Below are positions 27,997-36,406 of a stretch of DNA of 64,000 nt, in pieces; the stretch's first letter is position 1, and each line of letters begins with the position of its first letter. Origin of the DNA: Myxococcales bacterium (GTDB taxonomy: Bacteria; Myxococcota_A; Polyangia; Polyangiales; Ga0077539); the NCBI GenBank assembly GCA_016793325.1, contig JAEUKI010000076.1, positions 32,760-96,759 of the forward strand, read 5' to 3'. Made by a program: the position numbers and the translations under genes. Under the pieces are notes generated by a model. It worked only from the letters and a program-made list of their open reading frames with translations. It had not been told where the DNA came from and searched no databases.

Positions 27997-30261
27997 TCAG
28001 CGGCCGATCATGAAGCCGAGGTACTCGTCGGCTGCCGCTCCGTCGATCGTTCGCGCGATGGCAGTCGTCGACCCGCCGTGGTGCACGAACAGTCGTCCGT
28101 TGTTCGATCGCCCGCCGAGCGCGAGGGAGGGCTGCGAGATCCCGAGGTCCATCGCGCGGTCTCCGTTGATGTCGCCCATGATCGACACGCTGAAACCAAA
28201 GAGCCCCTCGACCGCCGCGGGCGGATCGAACCGTCGCAGCGCGGCCGTGCTCAGCCCGCTCGGCCCGCCGCGGTAGAGCGTCGCGTAGCCCACGCCAGCG
28301 ATCCCTGCAGACGGCGCCGTGGGCGCGCCGAACAACGCGTCGTCGAAGCCGTCGTTGTCGACGTCTCCGAGCGCGGCGCAGAACCCGAGCTGTTCGCCCG
28401 CCGTCGTTCCGTCGAAGATGTTGTTGGGCGTCGCGCTCATCCCACCGACGCTCCCGAGGTACAGCGCGACCCTTCCGCGTCGACCTCCGGCGGGCGCGTC
28501 GCCCGCGAGCAACACGTCGCCGAACCCGTCGCCGTTGACGTCGCCGCTCGCATAGAGGCCGCCGAAGAGCTCTCCGGCGAGGGTGCCCGAGAAGTACGTC
28601 CCGTCCGTCGCTTGTCGACCTGGTGAGAGAACCGCAAACGCCGGAGCGCCCATCACGACGAGCGCTTGACCGTTGTCGGTCAGGCTCGCGGAGTCCGCGC
28701 GCGGCGCGTGGATCCCGAAGTCCGCGTAGCCATCGGCGTTGATGTCGCCGAGCGCTGCCACGTCGAAGCCGAACCAATCGCCCGCTTGTCCCTTGCGCCA
28801 GTACGTCTCCGTCGCCGGGTCTATGCCCGAGGCGCTGCCGAAGAACAGCCGCGCGATCCCCGGCCCCGACGGCTGTCCTGGCGTGTTCTGGTACGGCCCG
28901 CCCGCGATCACATCGCTGTATCCGTCGCCGTTGACGTCGCCGAGACCCGCGACGTGCATTCCGAAGCGCTCTTCTGCAGCGGTGCCTTCGATGAGGCGCG
29001 CGGGCGTGGTGGCGAGGCCGCTCGCGCTGCCGTGATAAATGAGTATGGCTCCGCAGCGCGGCTTGCCCGAGAGCGTCGCGGACCACGCGCCGACGACGAG
29101 GTCCGCAAATCCGTCGCCGTTGACGTCCCCTGCGGAGGTCACGGCCTTTCCGAACCCGCCTCCAGGCATCCAAGTGATGACTTGCTGCGGGGTCGCGCTG
29201 ATGCCTGCGGGCGAGCCGTTGTACACGCGAACCGAGCTCGCCGCGGTCTCGCTATTCGAGCTGACGACCACCTCCGCGAAGCCGTCTCCGTTGAAGTCGC
29301 CGAGGGTCCCGTAGCTCGTGTCGCGCTCGCCGGTCGCGCTGCGCGGTCCGACCCAAAACTGCCACACCGGACTCGTCCTGCTCCCGTCGACCGAGGCTGC
29401 GCGCGCGCGAACGCGCCAAAACACCCAACCCGGCGGAAGGTCCGCGCTCGGGCGAGCGCTGTCGACTCCGGTGAGCGTCGTGATCGACCTCGTGCACGCG
29501 CGATCCGCGAACAGCTCGACGCTCGCTTCGGTGACGCCGGCCGCGCGCGACCAACGCAACGTCGGTCGCCGCGAGGTCACGCGCGACGAGCTGAGCGGCG
29601 CGAGCTGCCTCGGCGGTGTGTCGACCAGCACGCCAACGTCGGTCGTGACATCCATCACGCCGACGTCCGCCGCGTCCGCGACGCCCGAGTCGGCGGGAGC
29701 GACGCGCGCGTCGGCGCCCGCGTCGGTGTCGTGTGGGCGCTGCTCGACGACGGGAGTTCCGCAGACGCCCTCGTCGTTGCAGACCTGGTTTTGCTCGGCG
29801 CACCGCTGCGCGATCGTGCATCGTGCGCCCGCGGTCGCGCAGCCCGTCACGTCGGTGTTGCACGCGAGCCGCAGCACGACCCGCGCGTTTTGCCTCGACG
29901 ACGTGACGAACGTCGCTTGCACCGCGCGGTCGAACGCGAGGTCCGGCTGCCCTGCGACCGACGGGCTCTGCACCATGAGCAGCACCGTGATCGGTCCTTC
30001 TCGGAGCGATCCCGATTTCGGGACGATCCCGAGCTGCATCGGAAACCGCACCGCAGGCTCGCCGAGCGAGATCCGCTGCGCTCCGGGCGAACGCGCCCGC
30101 GCCGCGGCCATCGACGGCGAGATCGCCCCTTCGAGCACCGTCGCTTGCACGGTCAACGGCCGCGTGATGTCCGTGTCGATCGTGAGCAGGATCTGCGTCG
30201 CGGGCGCCCGACACGCGGTCGCAGCGAAGCAGACACCCAGTGCAAGGATCGTCGAGCGCAC
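27997..30261 (-). CDS. FG-GAP repeat lipoprotein, 754 aa
   Basis: GTG at 30261 gives a lipoprotein signal (RSTILALGVCFAATAC). Residues ~20-180 are a beta-rich domain with cysteines (CNTDVTGCATAGARC). A DADVGVMDV-type linker follows, then a ~90-residue domain (RRPTLRWSRAAGVTEA ... SPVWQFWV). Seven FG-GAP/calcium-loop units follow: DFNGDGFAE, DVNGDGFAD, DVNGDGYSD, DINADGYAD, DVNGDGFGD, DVDNDGFDD, DINGDRAMD. The linker-domain-propeller order copies the protein at 9067-10962, so the two are paralogues; this one has an additional N-terminal domain. Likely surface-exposed, calcium-dependent binding. The last unit has lost two of the usual calcium ligands (DRAMD). Confidence 0.9.
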   Translation of the reverse strand: MRSTILALGVCFAATACRAPATQILLTIDTDITRPLTVQATVLEGAISPSMAAARARSPGAQRISLGEPAVRFPMQLGIVPKSGSLREGPITVLLMVQSPSVAGQPDLAFDRAVQATFVTSSRQNARVVLRLACNTDVTGCATAGARCTIAQRCAEQNQVCNDEGVCGTPVVEQRPHDTDAGADARVAPADSGVADAADVGVMDVTTDVGVLVDTPPRQLAPLSSSRVTSRRPTLRWSRAAGVTEASVELFADRACTRSITTLTGVDSARPSADLPPGWVFWRVRARAASVDGSRTSPVWQFWVGPRSATGERDTSYGTLGDFNGDGFAEVVVSSNSETAASSVRVYNGSPAGISATPQQVITWMPGGGFGKAVTSAGDVNGDGFADLVVGAWSATLSGKPRCGAILIYHGSASGLATTPARLIEGTAAEERFGMHVAGLGDVNGDGYSDVIAGGPYQNTPGQPSGPGIARLFFGSASGIDPATETYWRKGQAGDWFGFDVAALGDINADGYADFGIHAPRADSASLTDNGQALVVMGAPAFAVLSPGRQATDGTYFSGTLAGELFGGLYASGDVNGDGFGDVLLAGDAPAGGRRGRVALYLGSVGGMSATPNNIFDGTTAGEQLGFCAALGDVDNDGFDDALFGAPTAPSAGIAGVGYATLYRGGPSGLSTAALRRFDPPAAVEGLFGFSVSIMGDINGDRAMDLGISQPSLALGGRSNNGRLFVHHGGSTTAIARTIDGAAADEYLGFMIGR

Positions 30262-30470
30262 GATAGCGGTCAGTGTACGCCACTCATCGGCCGATCGTTT
30301 CGCGATCGGGCCACGATCGCGACGATCGCGCGTGACACTTTGTCCGCCGTGGCCGAGACGCGAGGACAACCGTGCGCAAGGGCCTCGAGCGTTCGTCGTT
30401 CGAGCTGTGAATCTTCAGCGATTCTGCGAGAGCTGCCGCTGGCACGGGCGCTGCTGATGGCGCAGTCGCC

Positions 30471-30980
30471 ATGAAGCCAACCACCCAACACACCCAAAGC
30501 TGCTCGCTCCTTCGTCGCCTCGCTCGAGCCTCGAGAGTCTCGCCACTTCCGTCGCTCGCGTTGGCGATGATGTTGATGGCGAGCGGTGAAGCCCTGGCGC
30601 AGACGGCGCCGTCGCAGCCTGATCGCGCGCCCGTTTCGCAAGAGCAAGCGTACTCGATCGAGCTCGCGGCGCTCTCGTCGCCGTCGAGCGAGCGCGCCGA
30701 GTGGTCGCAGCGCATCGCGCTCGTGACAAACAGTCACGGAACCGTGCGCTTCACGAGCTCGTCGGGCGCCGTCGTCGACGCGACGATTGCGGTCCGGCCC
30801 GCGCGCGAGAGCGATCGCGTCTTCGTCGAAATCGAGCTCCGCGAAGAGCGATCGGCGCGCACGGGACGAACGACGCGCCAGACTCGGCAGGTCCTTCTCG
30901 TTCGTCGCGGCGAGACGCAGTCGCTCGGCGGCGCGTGGCCCGACGGCGAGCAGCGCGTGCTCCGCGTCACGGTCCGATAA
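30471..30980 (+). CDS. Small secreted protein of unknown function, 169 aa
   Basis: Signal peptide with hydrophobic core LPSLALAMMLMASGEALA and likely cleavage at ALAQ. The mature ~125 residues are beta-strand-like, with alternating Arg/Glu and Val (DATIAVRPARESDRVFVEIE, RQVLLVRRGETQSLGG), as in small periplasmic beta-sandwich proteins. No cysteine in the mature part. The stop at 30978-30980 is followed within nine bases by a copy of the GGGACGGTGCTCTGAT repeat. Function not recognised. Confidence 0.7.
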   Translation: MKPTTQHTQSCSLLRRLARASRVSPLPSLALAMMLMASGEALAQTAPSQPDRAPVSQEQAYSIELAALSSPSSERAEWSQRIALVTNSHGTVRFTSSSGAVVDATIAVRPARESDRVFVEIELREERSARTGRTTRQTRQVLLVRRGETQSLGGAWPDGEQRVLRVTVR

Positions 30981-30988
30981 TGTCACAA

Positions 30989-31004
30989 GGGACGGTGCTC
31001 TGAT
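30989..31004 (+). repeat. Single copy of the GGGACGGTGCTCTGAT repeat
   Basis: Sixteen bases are identical to the core of both arms of the inverted-repeat element at 36215-36406, again starting just after a gene's stop codon. The following bases (ending TTGCAAT) also loosely resemble that element's left arm (TTCGCAAT). No inverted partner is visible nearby, so this looks like a solitary or decayed copy. Confidence 0.6.
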
Positions 31005-31127
31005 CCTCACATTTGCAATCCACCGCTCCCTAAACGCAGTGGACTCAAAAGGACCTCGAGGTACTTATTGCCACAGACTCCCTCCGCGCCCCGCCCTGCG
31101 CTCGTGCGCTACAGTCTCGGCCCGCGG

Positions 31128-32033
31128 ATGTCCGACACTTCGCCCAACCAGCAGCTCGATCGCGCGCTCTACCGCGGGTGGCTCGCGATGGTGCTCGCGA
31201 TCCCGCTCGTCGCGCACGCGGTCGGCGCGCTCGTCGCGTGGCGCTTCGGCTTGCGTACGAGCGCGTTCATCGTGGGCGCGAGCGTCGGCGCGGTGGGCGC
31301 GCTCGCGTCGCTCGTCGTCGCGTCGAGCAAGGCGGTGCGCAAAGCGCTCTCGCGCGCGGCGCCGATCGTCGCTGCGGTGTGCGTCGGGGCGCTCTTCGCG
31401 ACGCTGCTCGCGCCAGGTCGCGACGACGTTCACCGGTGGCTGCCGCTCGGGCCGTTTTCGTTGCACGTTTCGGCGGCGCTCTCGCCGTGGATCCTGTGGG
31501 CCGCTTCGACGCTGCTCGCGCGGAGGGACGCGCTCGCGTACGCGGCGTTCGCGCTGCTGTTTGCGGCGCAGGGAGCGCACTATCTCCAGCCAGACACCGC
31601 GCAGTCGTGGGCGCTCGCCGCGGGCGCGTCGATGCTGCTCTACGCCTCGCGCATCATCGCGCCGATTCGCTACGGAACGATCGCGATCATGGCCGCCTTC
31701 GCGCTGGCCACTTCGATGCGACCGACGTCGCTCGAGCCGGTGCCCGAGGTCGAAGGCGTTCTCTCGCTCGCGGAGTCGCTCGGCTCGGGGTGGTGGGTGG
31801 GTGCGGTGCTGTGCGTGGCGGGGTTTCCGTTTGTGCTCGGGCGTTGGGCGCCTTCGCGGCTGCAGTCGCCGACGGTGCACGCGCTCGCGGCGTACGCGGG
31901 AGCGATCGCGCTCTCGTCGTTCACTGGGGACTACCCTGTCCCGTGGCTCGGCGCGGGCGCTGGGCACATGTTGGGCGCGTACGCCATGGTGGCTCTTTCG
32001 CTCACCAAAATGCGCAGCGACGCTGTCGGGTAG
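31128..32033 (+). CDS. Multi-pass membrane protein of unknown function, 301 aa
   Basis: ATG at 31128 (MSDTSPNQQLDRALYRGW). About eight hydrophobic segments follow, for example LAMVLAIPLVAHAVGALVAW, SAFIVGASVGAVGALASLVV, PIVAAVCVGALFATLL and PTVHALAAYAGAIALSSF, separated by short basic loops. No charged motif inside the helices suggests a transporter or enzyme I can name. The next gene, a Ser/Thr kinase, starts 58 bases downstream on the same strand, so co-transcription is possible. An upstream in-frame ATG at 31068 would add 20 residues that do not look coding. Confidence 0.75.
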   Translation: MSDTSPNQQLDRALYRGWLAMVLAIPLVAHAVGALVAWRFGLRTSAFIVGASVGAVGALASLVVASSKAVRKALSRAAPIVAAVCVGALFATLLAPGRDDVHRWLPLGPFSLHVSAALSPWILWAASTLLARRDALAYAAFALLFAAQGAHYLQPDTAQSWALAAGASMLLYASRIIAPIRYGTIAIMAAFALATSMRPTSLEPVPEVEGVLSLAESLGSGWWVGAVLCVAGFPFVLGRWAPSRLQSPTVHALAAYAGAIALSSFTGDYPVPWLGAGAGHMLGAYAMVALSLTKMRSDAVG

Positions 32034-32091
32034 CGAAGTCATCTCGTGGGAGCAGTTGAGTTCTCTTCGGCGGTCCGGGACACTCACGTCG

Positions 32092-33555
32092 ATGGACCGC
32101 GACTCGCAGCGCGCAGCGACGGTGAAGCTCTCGAGGCAATCGTTGCCACAAGAGTCGGACGCGACCGTCGAGACGCCTGCGCCAGACTTCGATGCCCCGC
32201 CCAGCGCGCCCGCCGCGGCTCCCGTCGACGACGATCCGCTGGTCGGAGTGGTCGTGGGCGGGCGCTATCGCGTGCTGTCCAAATTGGGGCAGGGCGGGAT
32301 GGGCGCTGTGTATCGCGTCGAGCACGCGGGGCTGAAGAAGCTCTACGCGCTGAAGGTGATGCGCTTGCAGAGCAGCGACCCCGAGAGCGTCGCGCGCTTC
32401 GAGCGCGAGGCGCTCGCGTCGGCGCACCTCGAACACAAGAACGTCGCGCGGTGCATCGACGTCGGTGAGCTCGACAACAACGCGGGTCGCTACCTCGTGA
32501 TGGAGCTCGTCGACGGCGAGCCCCTCGCGAAGCTCATTGAGCGCGAAGGCTCGCTCGCGCCAGCAAAAGCGCTGGCGATTCTCTCGCAGGTCGCGAGCGC
32601 GCTCACGTGCGCGCACGGCAAGGACATCGTTCACCGCGACCTCAAGCCCGACAACATCATCGTGGGTCGTGACGGGACGGTGAAGCTCATCGACTTCGGC
32701 ATCGCCCGCGCGCGCTCGCAGTCGCTCGGGGGAGGCGGCACGGCGCTCACCAAAGCCGGGACGATGCTCGGAACGCCGACGTACATGTCCCCCGAACAAG
32801 TCGTCGGGCAGGCCGTGGACGGTCGCGCGGATCAGTACGCGTTCGGCGTGATCGCGTTCGAGTTGTTCACGGGAAAGCCTCCGTTCGAAGCAGAGGACCC
32901 CCTCGCGTTGGTGTTCAAGCACGTCGGCGAGGACGTGCCTCGCGCGAGCCAGCGGCAACCGTCGCTTCCCGTCGCGATCGACGCGGTGTTCGACCGCGTG
33001 TTGGCCAAGACGCCCGCGGCTCGCTTCGATTCGGTGCAGCAAGCGCACGACGCGCTCGCCGGTGCATTTTCGCGACCGTCGTCCGCGGCGCTCGCGGTCG
33101 CGCCTTCGGGCTCCTACGGCGCTCCGATCCAGAGTTCTCCTGCGCTGAGCGCCGCGGCGGTTCCGTCGATGACCGCGATTCCAGCGCCGATTCACAGCTT
33201 CGCGATGGTGGCTCAAGCGCCGCCGTCGAAGCCCGCGGATCGCCGCGCGCTCTTCGCCGCGATCGCGCTGCTCGCGCTCGTGCTCACCGCGGGCGCGGCG
33301 TTCGTCGCGGGAACGGGCCACAGGGACGCCGGCACAGACCCGTCGATTCAGGGCGCCGCGCACGACTCGCACGACCCGCACGGAGAGCCGACGGCGGAGG
33401 ACCTCGCTCACCAGAGCGCGCGAGACGAGCACGAGCGCCGGCGCGAGCGCGAACGCCGCGAGGACGATCGCGACCGCGAGCGCGAACGCGAACGCGAGGG
33501 CCGGGGTCACGGAAAGAACAAGTCGCGCGGCGGTCGATGGTGGAGCCCGTTCTGA
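32092..33555 (+). CDS. Membrane-anchored Hanks-type Ser/Thr protein kinase with charged tail, 487 aa
   Basis: The kinase domain spans ~58-325: glycine loop LGQGGMGAVY, ATP-binding lysine K88 in YALKVM, catalytic HRDLKPDN, metal-binding DFG in LIDFGIA, and MSPEQ in the activation segment. A Ser/Ala/Pro linker precedes one transmembrane helix (ALFAAIALLALVLTAGAAF, ~390-410). The extracytoplasmic end is extreme: after HDSHDPHGE it becomes Arg/Glu/Asp repeats (RRRERERREDDRDRERERE) and closes with RWWSPF. No PASTA or other sensor domain is present. A second kinase gene follows after 48 bases. The start could be further upstream, but the ATG at 32092 fits the usual short linker ahead of the kinase. 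Confidence 0.9.
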   Translation: MDRDSQRAATVKLSRQSLPQESDATVETPAPDFDAPPSAPAAAPVDDDPLVGVVVGGRYRVLSKLGQGGMGAVYRVEHAGLKKLYALKVMRLQSSDPESVARFEREALASAHLEHKNVARCIDVGELDNNAGRYLVMELVDGEPLAKLIEREGSLAPAKALAILSQVASALTCAHGKDIVHRDLKPDNIIVGRDGTVKLIDFGIARARSQSLGGGGTALTKAGTMLGTPTYMSPEQVVGQAVDGRADQYAFGVIAFELFTGKPPFEAEDPLALVFKHVGEDVPRASQRQPSLPVAIDAVFDRVLAKTPAARFDSVQQAHDALAGAFSRPSSAALAVAPSGSYGAPIQSSPALSAAAVPSMTAIPAPIHSFAMVAQAPPSKPADRRALFAAIALLALVLTAGAAFVAGTGHRDAGTDPSIQGAAHDSHDPHGEPTAEDLAHQSARDEHERRRERERREDDRDREREREREGRGHGKNKSRGGRWWSPF

Positions 33556-33603
33556 CCTTCGCGATCGAAAGCGAGCGCTGTCACTGCTGGGACGCAGACT
33601 GAA

Positions 33604-34527
<924 letters not shown>

Positions 34528-34594
34528 CGCGCGTCGCAGCGAAGCATCGCTTTCGTTCGTGTACGATCGCCCTCGAGGACAAGGGATCGACCCA

Positions 34595-36214
34595 ATGACG
34601 AGAGCCTATTTTTCTGGCGCCAAAGCGCTCTGTCTTTCGCTCGCGCTCGCTGCGTGCGGCGCGCCATCGAGCCCGGACGCAGGTGACGCGCGCCCTGCAG
34701 ACACAGGTATTCGAGACGGCGCGTCGGACAGCGCGCCGATCGACGTCGTTCAACCGACGGACACGGGGGTCGAAACCGACGGCGGGACCACCGTCGACAC
34801 CGGCGTCGATCCCGACTCGGGGAGCGACCCGGACACGGGCGTCCCTGCGGACAGCGGCGTCGAGATGGACGCGGGCGTGTCGATGGACAGCGGCGTGTCG
34901 CCAGACAGCGGCGTCGAGATGGACTCGGGCGTGAGCGCCGACACAGGAATTCGAGATTCCGGTGTTTCTCCAGACGTTCGTGATTCGGGCGCGGCGTCGG
35001 ACGGCGGGTGTGCGCCGGGCACCGCCGACTGTGATCGCAACCCGCTCAACGGGTGCGAGACGCGGCTCGACACGCTGCTCAACTGCGGCAGCTGCGGGAC
35101 CTCGTGCGTGACGCGCCCCAACGCGACCGCTGCGTGCGCGGCGGGCGCGTGCGCGTACACGTGCCGCGCGGGCTTCGGCGACTGTGACCGCAACGCGGCC
35201 AACGGCTGCGAGAGCACGCTCGACACGCCGATGAACTGCGGGCGCTGCGGAAACGTCTGCGGCGGGACCTCTCCGCTCTGCGACGCAACGCGCGGCTCGT
35301 GCGTCGCGACGTGTCCGGCGGGGACGCAGCGCTGCGGGGGCTCGTGCGTCAACGTTCAGAGCGACGTGAACAACTGCGGGGTGTGCGGTCGGGCGTGCGC
35401 GTTCGCGAACGCGGGCGCGACGTGCAACGTCGGGATGTGCCAGATCACCACGTGCAATCCGGGCTTCTCGAACTGCAACGGCTTCTCTGCGGACGGGTGC
35501 GAGACCAACACCAACACGAGCACCAACAACTGCGGCGCCTGCGGCCGCGCGTGCGGCGGCGGGGCGAACGCGACGGCTCAGTGCAGCGCGGGCGCGTGCG
35601 CGCTCGCGTGCAATCCTGGCTTCGCCAACTGCGACATGAGCAACGCCAACGGGTGCGAGGCGAACCTCAACTCGCTCGCGCACTGCGGCGCGTGCGGCGC
35701 GGCGTGCTCGAGGCCGAACGCGACGGCGACGTGCGCGATGGGCACGTGCGCGCTGGGGATGTGCTCGATGGGCTTCGGCAACTGCGATGCCGTTGCGACC
35801 AACGGCTGCGAGACGCCGCTCACGACAGCGGCCAACTGCGGGACGTGCGGACGCAGGTGTGTTCTAGCGAACGCGACGGCGGGGTGCTCGACCGCGGGCA
35901 ACTGCACGGTCGCGATGTGCACCGCGGGCTTCGGCAACTGCGACGGCAACGCGAACAACGGCTGCGAGACGGACACGCGCTCGAGCCTCGTGCACTGCGG
36001 CGCGTGCGGCCGCACGTGCACGATCGCCAACGGAACGCCAGCGTGCACTGCCGGAACGTGCGCCGTGGCCGCGTGCAACCGCGGGTTCGGCGACTGCGAC
36101 CGCAACGCGGCCAACGGCTGCGAGACCAACACGCTCACCAACAACGCCAACTGCGGGGCGTGCGGGACGATGTGCCCGCGCGGCCTGACGTGCGTGTTGG
36201 GCACGTGCCGGTGA
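34595..36214 (+). CDS. Lipoprotein with eight Cys-rich NGCE...NCGxCG repeats, 539 aa
   Basis: Lipoprotein signal ending LALAAC, then ~110 residues of Asp/Ser/Gly/Val repeats (DTGVPADSGVEMDAGVSMDS). Eight Cys-rich units follow, most with the pattern DC-D-x5-NGCE-x-x-L ... NCGxCGxxC, spaced ~45-50 residues; the third is shortened (RCGGSCVNVQSDVNNCGVCG). Similar units are common in secreted myxobacterial proteins and probably form small disulfide-bonded modules on a stalk. One copy occurs in the protein at 12256-13617. No catalytic motif is visible. The TGA at 36212-36214 directly abuts the left arm of the inverted-repeat element. Confidence 0.9.
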   Translation: MTRAYFSGAKALCLSLALAACGAPSSPDAGDARPADTGIRDGASDSAPIDVVQPTDTGVETDGGTTVDTGVDPDSGSDPDTGVPADSGVEMDAGVSMDSGVSPDSGVEMDSGVSADTGIRDSGVSPDVRDSGAASDGGCAPGTADCDRNPLNGCETRLDTLLNCGSCGTSCVTRPNATAACAAGACAYTCRAGFGDCDRNAANGCESTLDTPMNCGRCGNVCGGTSPLCDATRGSCVATCPAGTQRCGGSCVNVQSDVNNCGVCGRACAFANAGATCNVGMCQITTCNPGFSNCNGFSADGCETNTNTSTNNCGACGRACGGGANATAQCSAGACALACNPGFANCDMSNANGCEANLNSLAHCGACGAACSRPNATATCAMGTCALGMCSMGFGNCDAVATNGCETPLTTAANCGTCGRRCVLANATAGCSTAGNCTVAMCTAGFGNCDGNANNGCETDTRSSLVHCGACGRTCTIANGTPACTAGTCAVAACNRGFGDCDRNAANGCETNTLTNNANCGACGTMCPRGLTCVLGTCR

Positions 36215-36406
36215 CCCAATCGGGGACGGTGCTCTGATTGTGAAATTCGCAATAGAGCGCTGATCTCACTGGGCAATCTCGACAGATTACCCAATGGGTG
36301 TCTGTCATGGTCCGTGGCAGACCCTCTGGTCGCTCAAATTTGATCCGTCAGCGAAATCGCAGCTCGTTTCTCGATTTTCACAATCAGAGCACCGTCCCCG
36401 GTTGGG
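36215..36406. repeat. 192-bp inverted-repeat element with 31-bp arms
   Basis: The left arm, 36215-36245, and the right arm, 36376-36406, are reverse complements with one mismatch; the shared core is CGGGGACGGTGCTCTGATTG. Two mutually exclusive hairpins lie between them: TGGGCAATCT with AGATTACCCA (36270-36293), and GACAGA...TCTGTC enclosing ACCC...GGGT (36281-36306). The left end touches the stop codon of the lipoprotein gene. The right arm contains the stop codon (36384-36386) of the convergent membrane-protein gene. The layout resembles REP-type doublets mobilised by RAYT transposases, but no such transposase is in the window, so that class is inference. It may also act as a two-way terminator. 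Confidence 0.75.

Noticed and set aside
30440..30455. Sigma-54 promoter (TGGCAC-N5-CTGCT) before the 169-aa secreted protein
   Set aside because: GG-N10-GC fits, but the expected start would lie about five bases before the ATG, leaving no room for a ribosome site. The motif is common by chance in GC-rich DNA.
34595..36214. Repeat-toxin or contact-dependent inhibition protein
   Set aside because: There is a lipoprotein signal and disulfide modules but no toxin domain, immunity gene or secretion partner.
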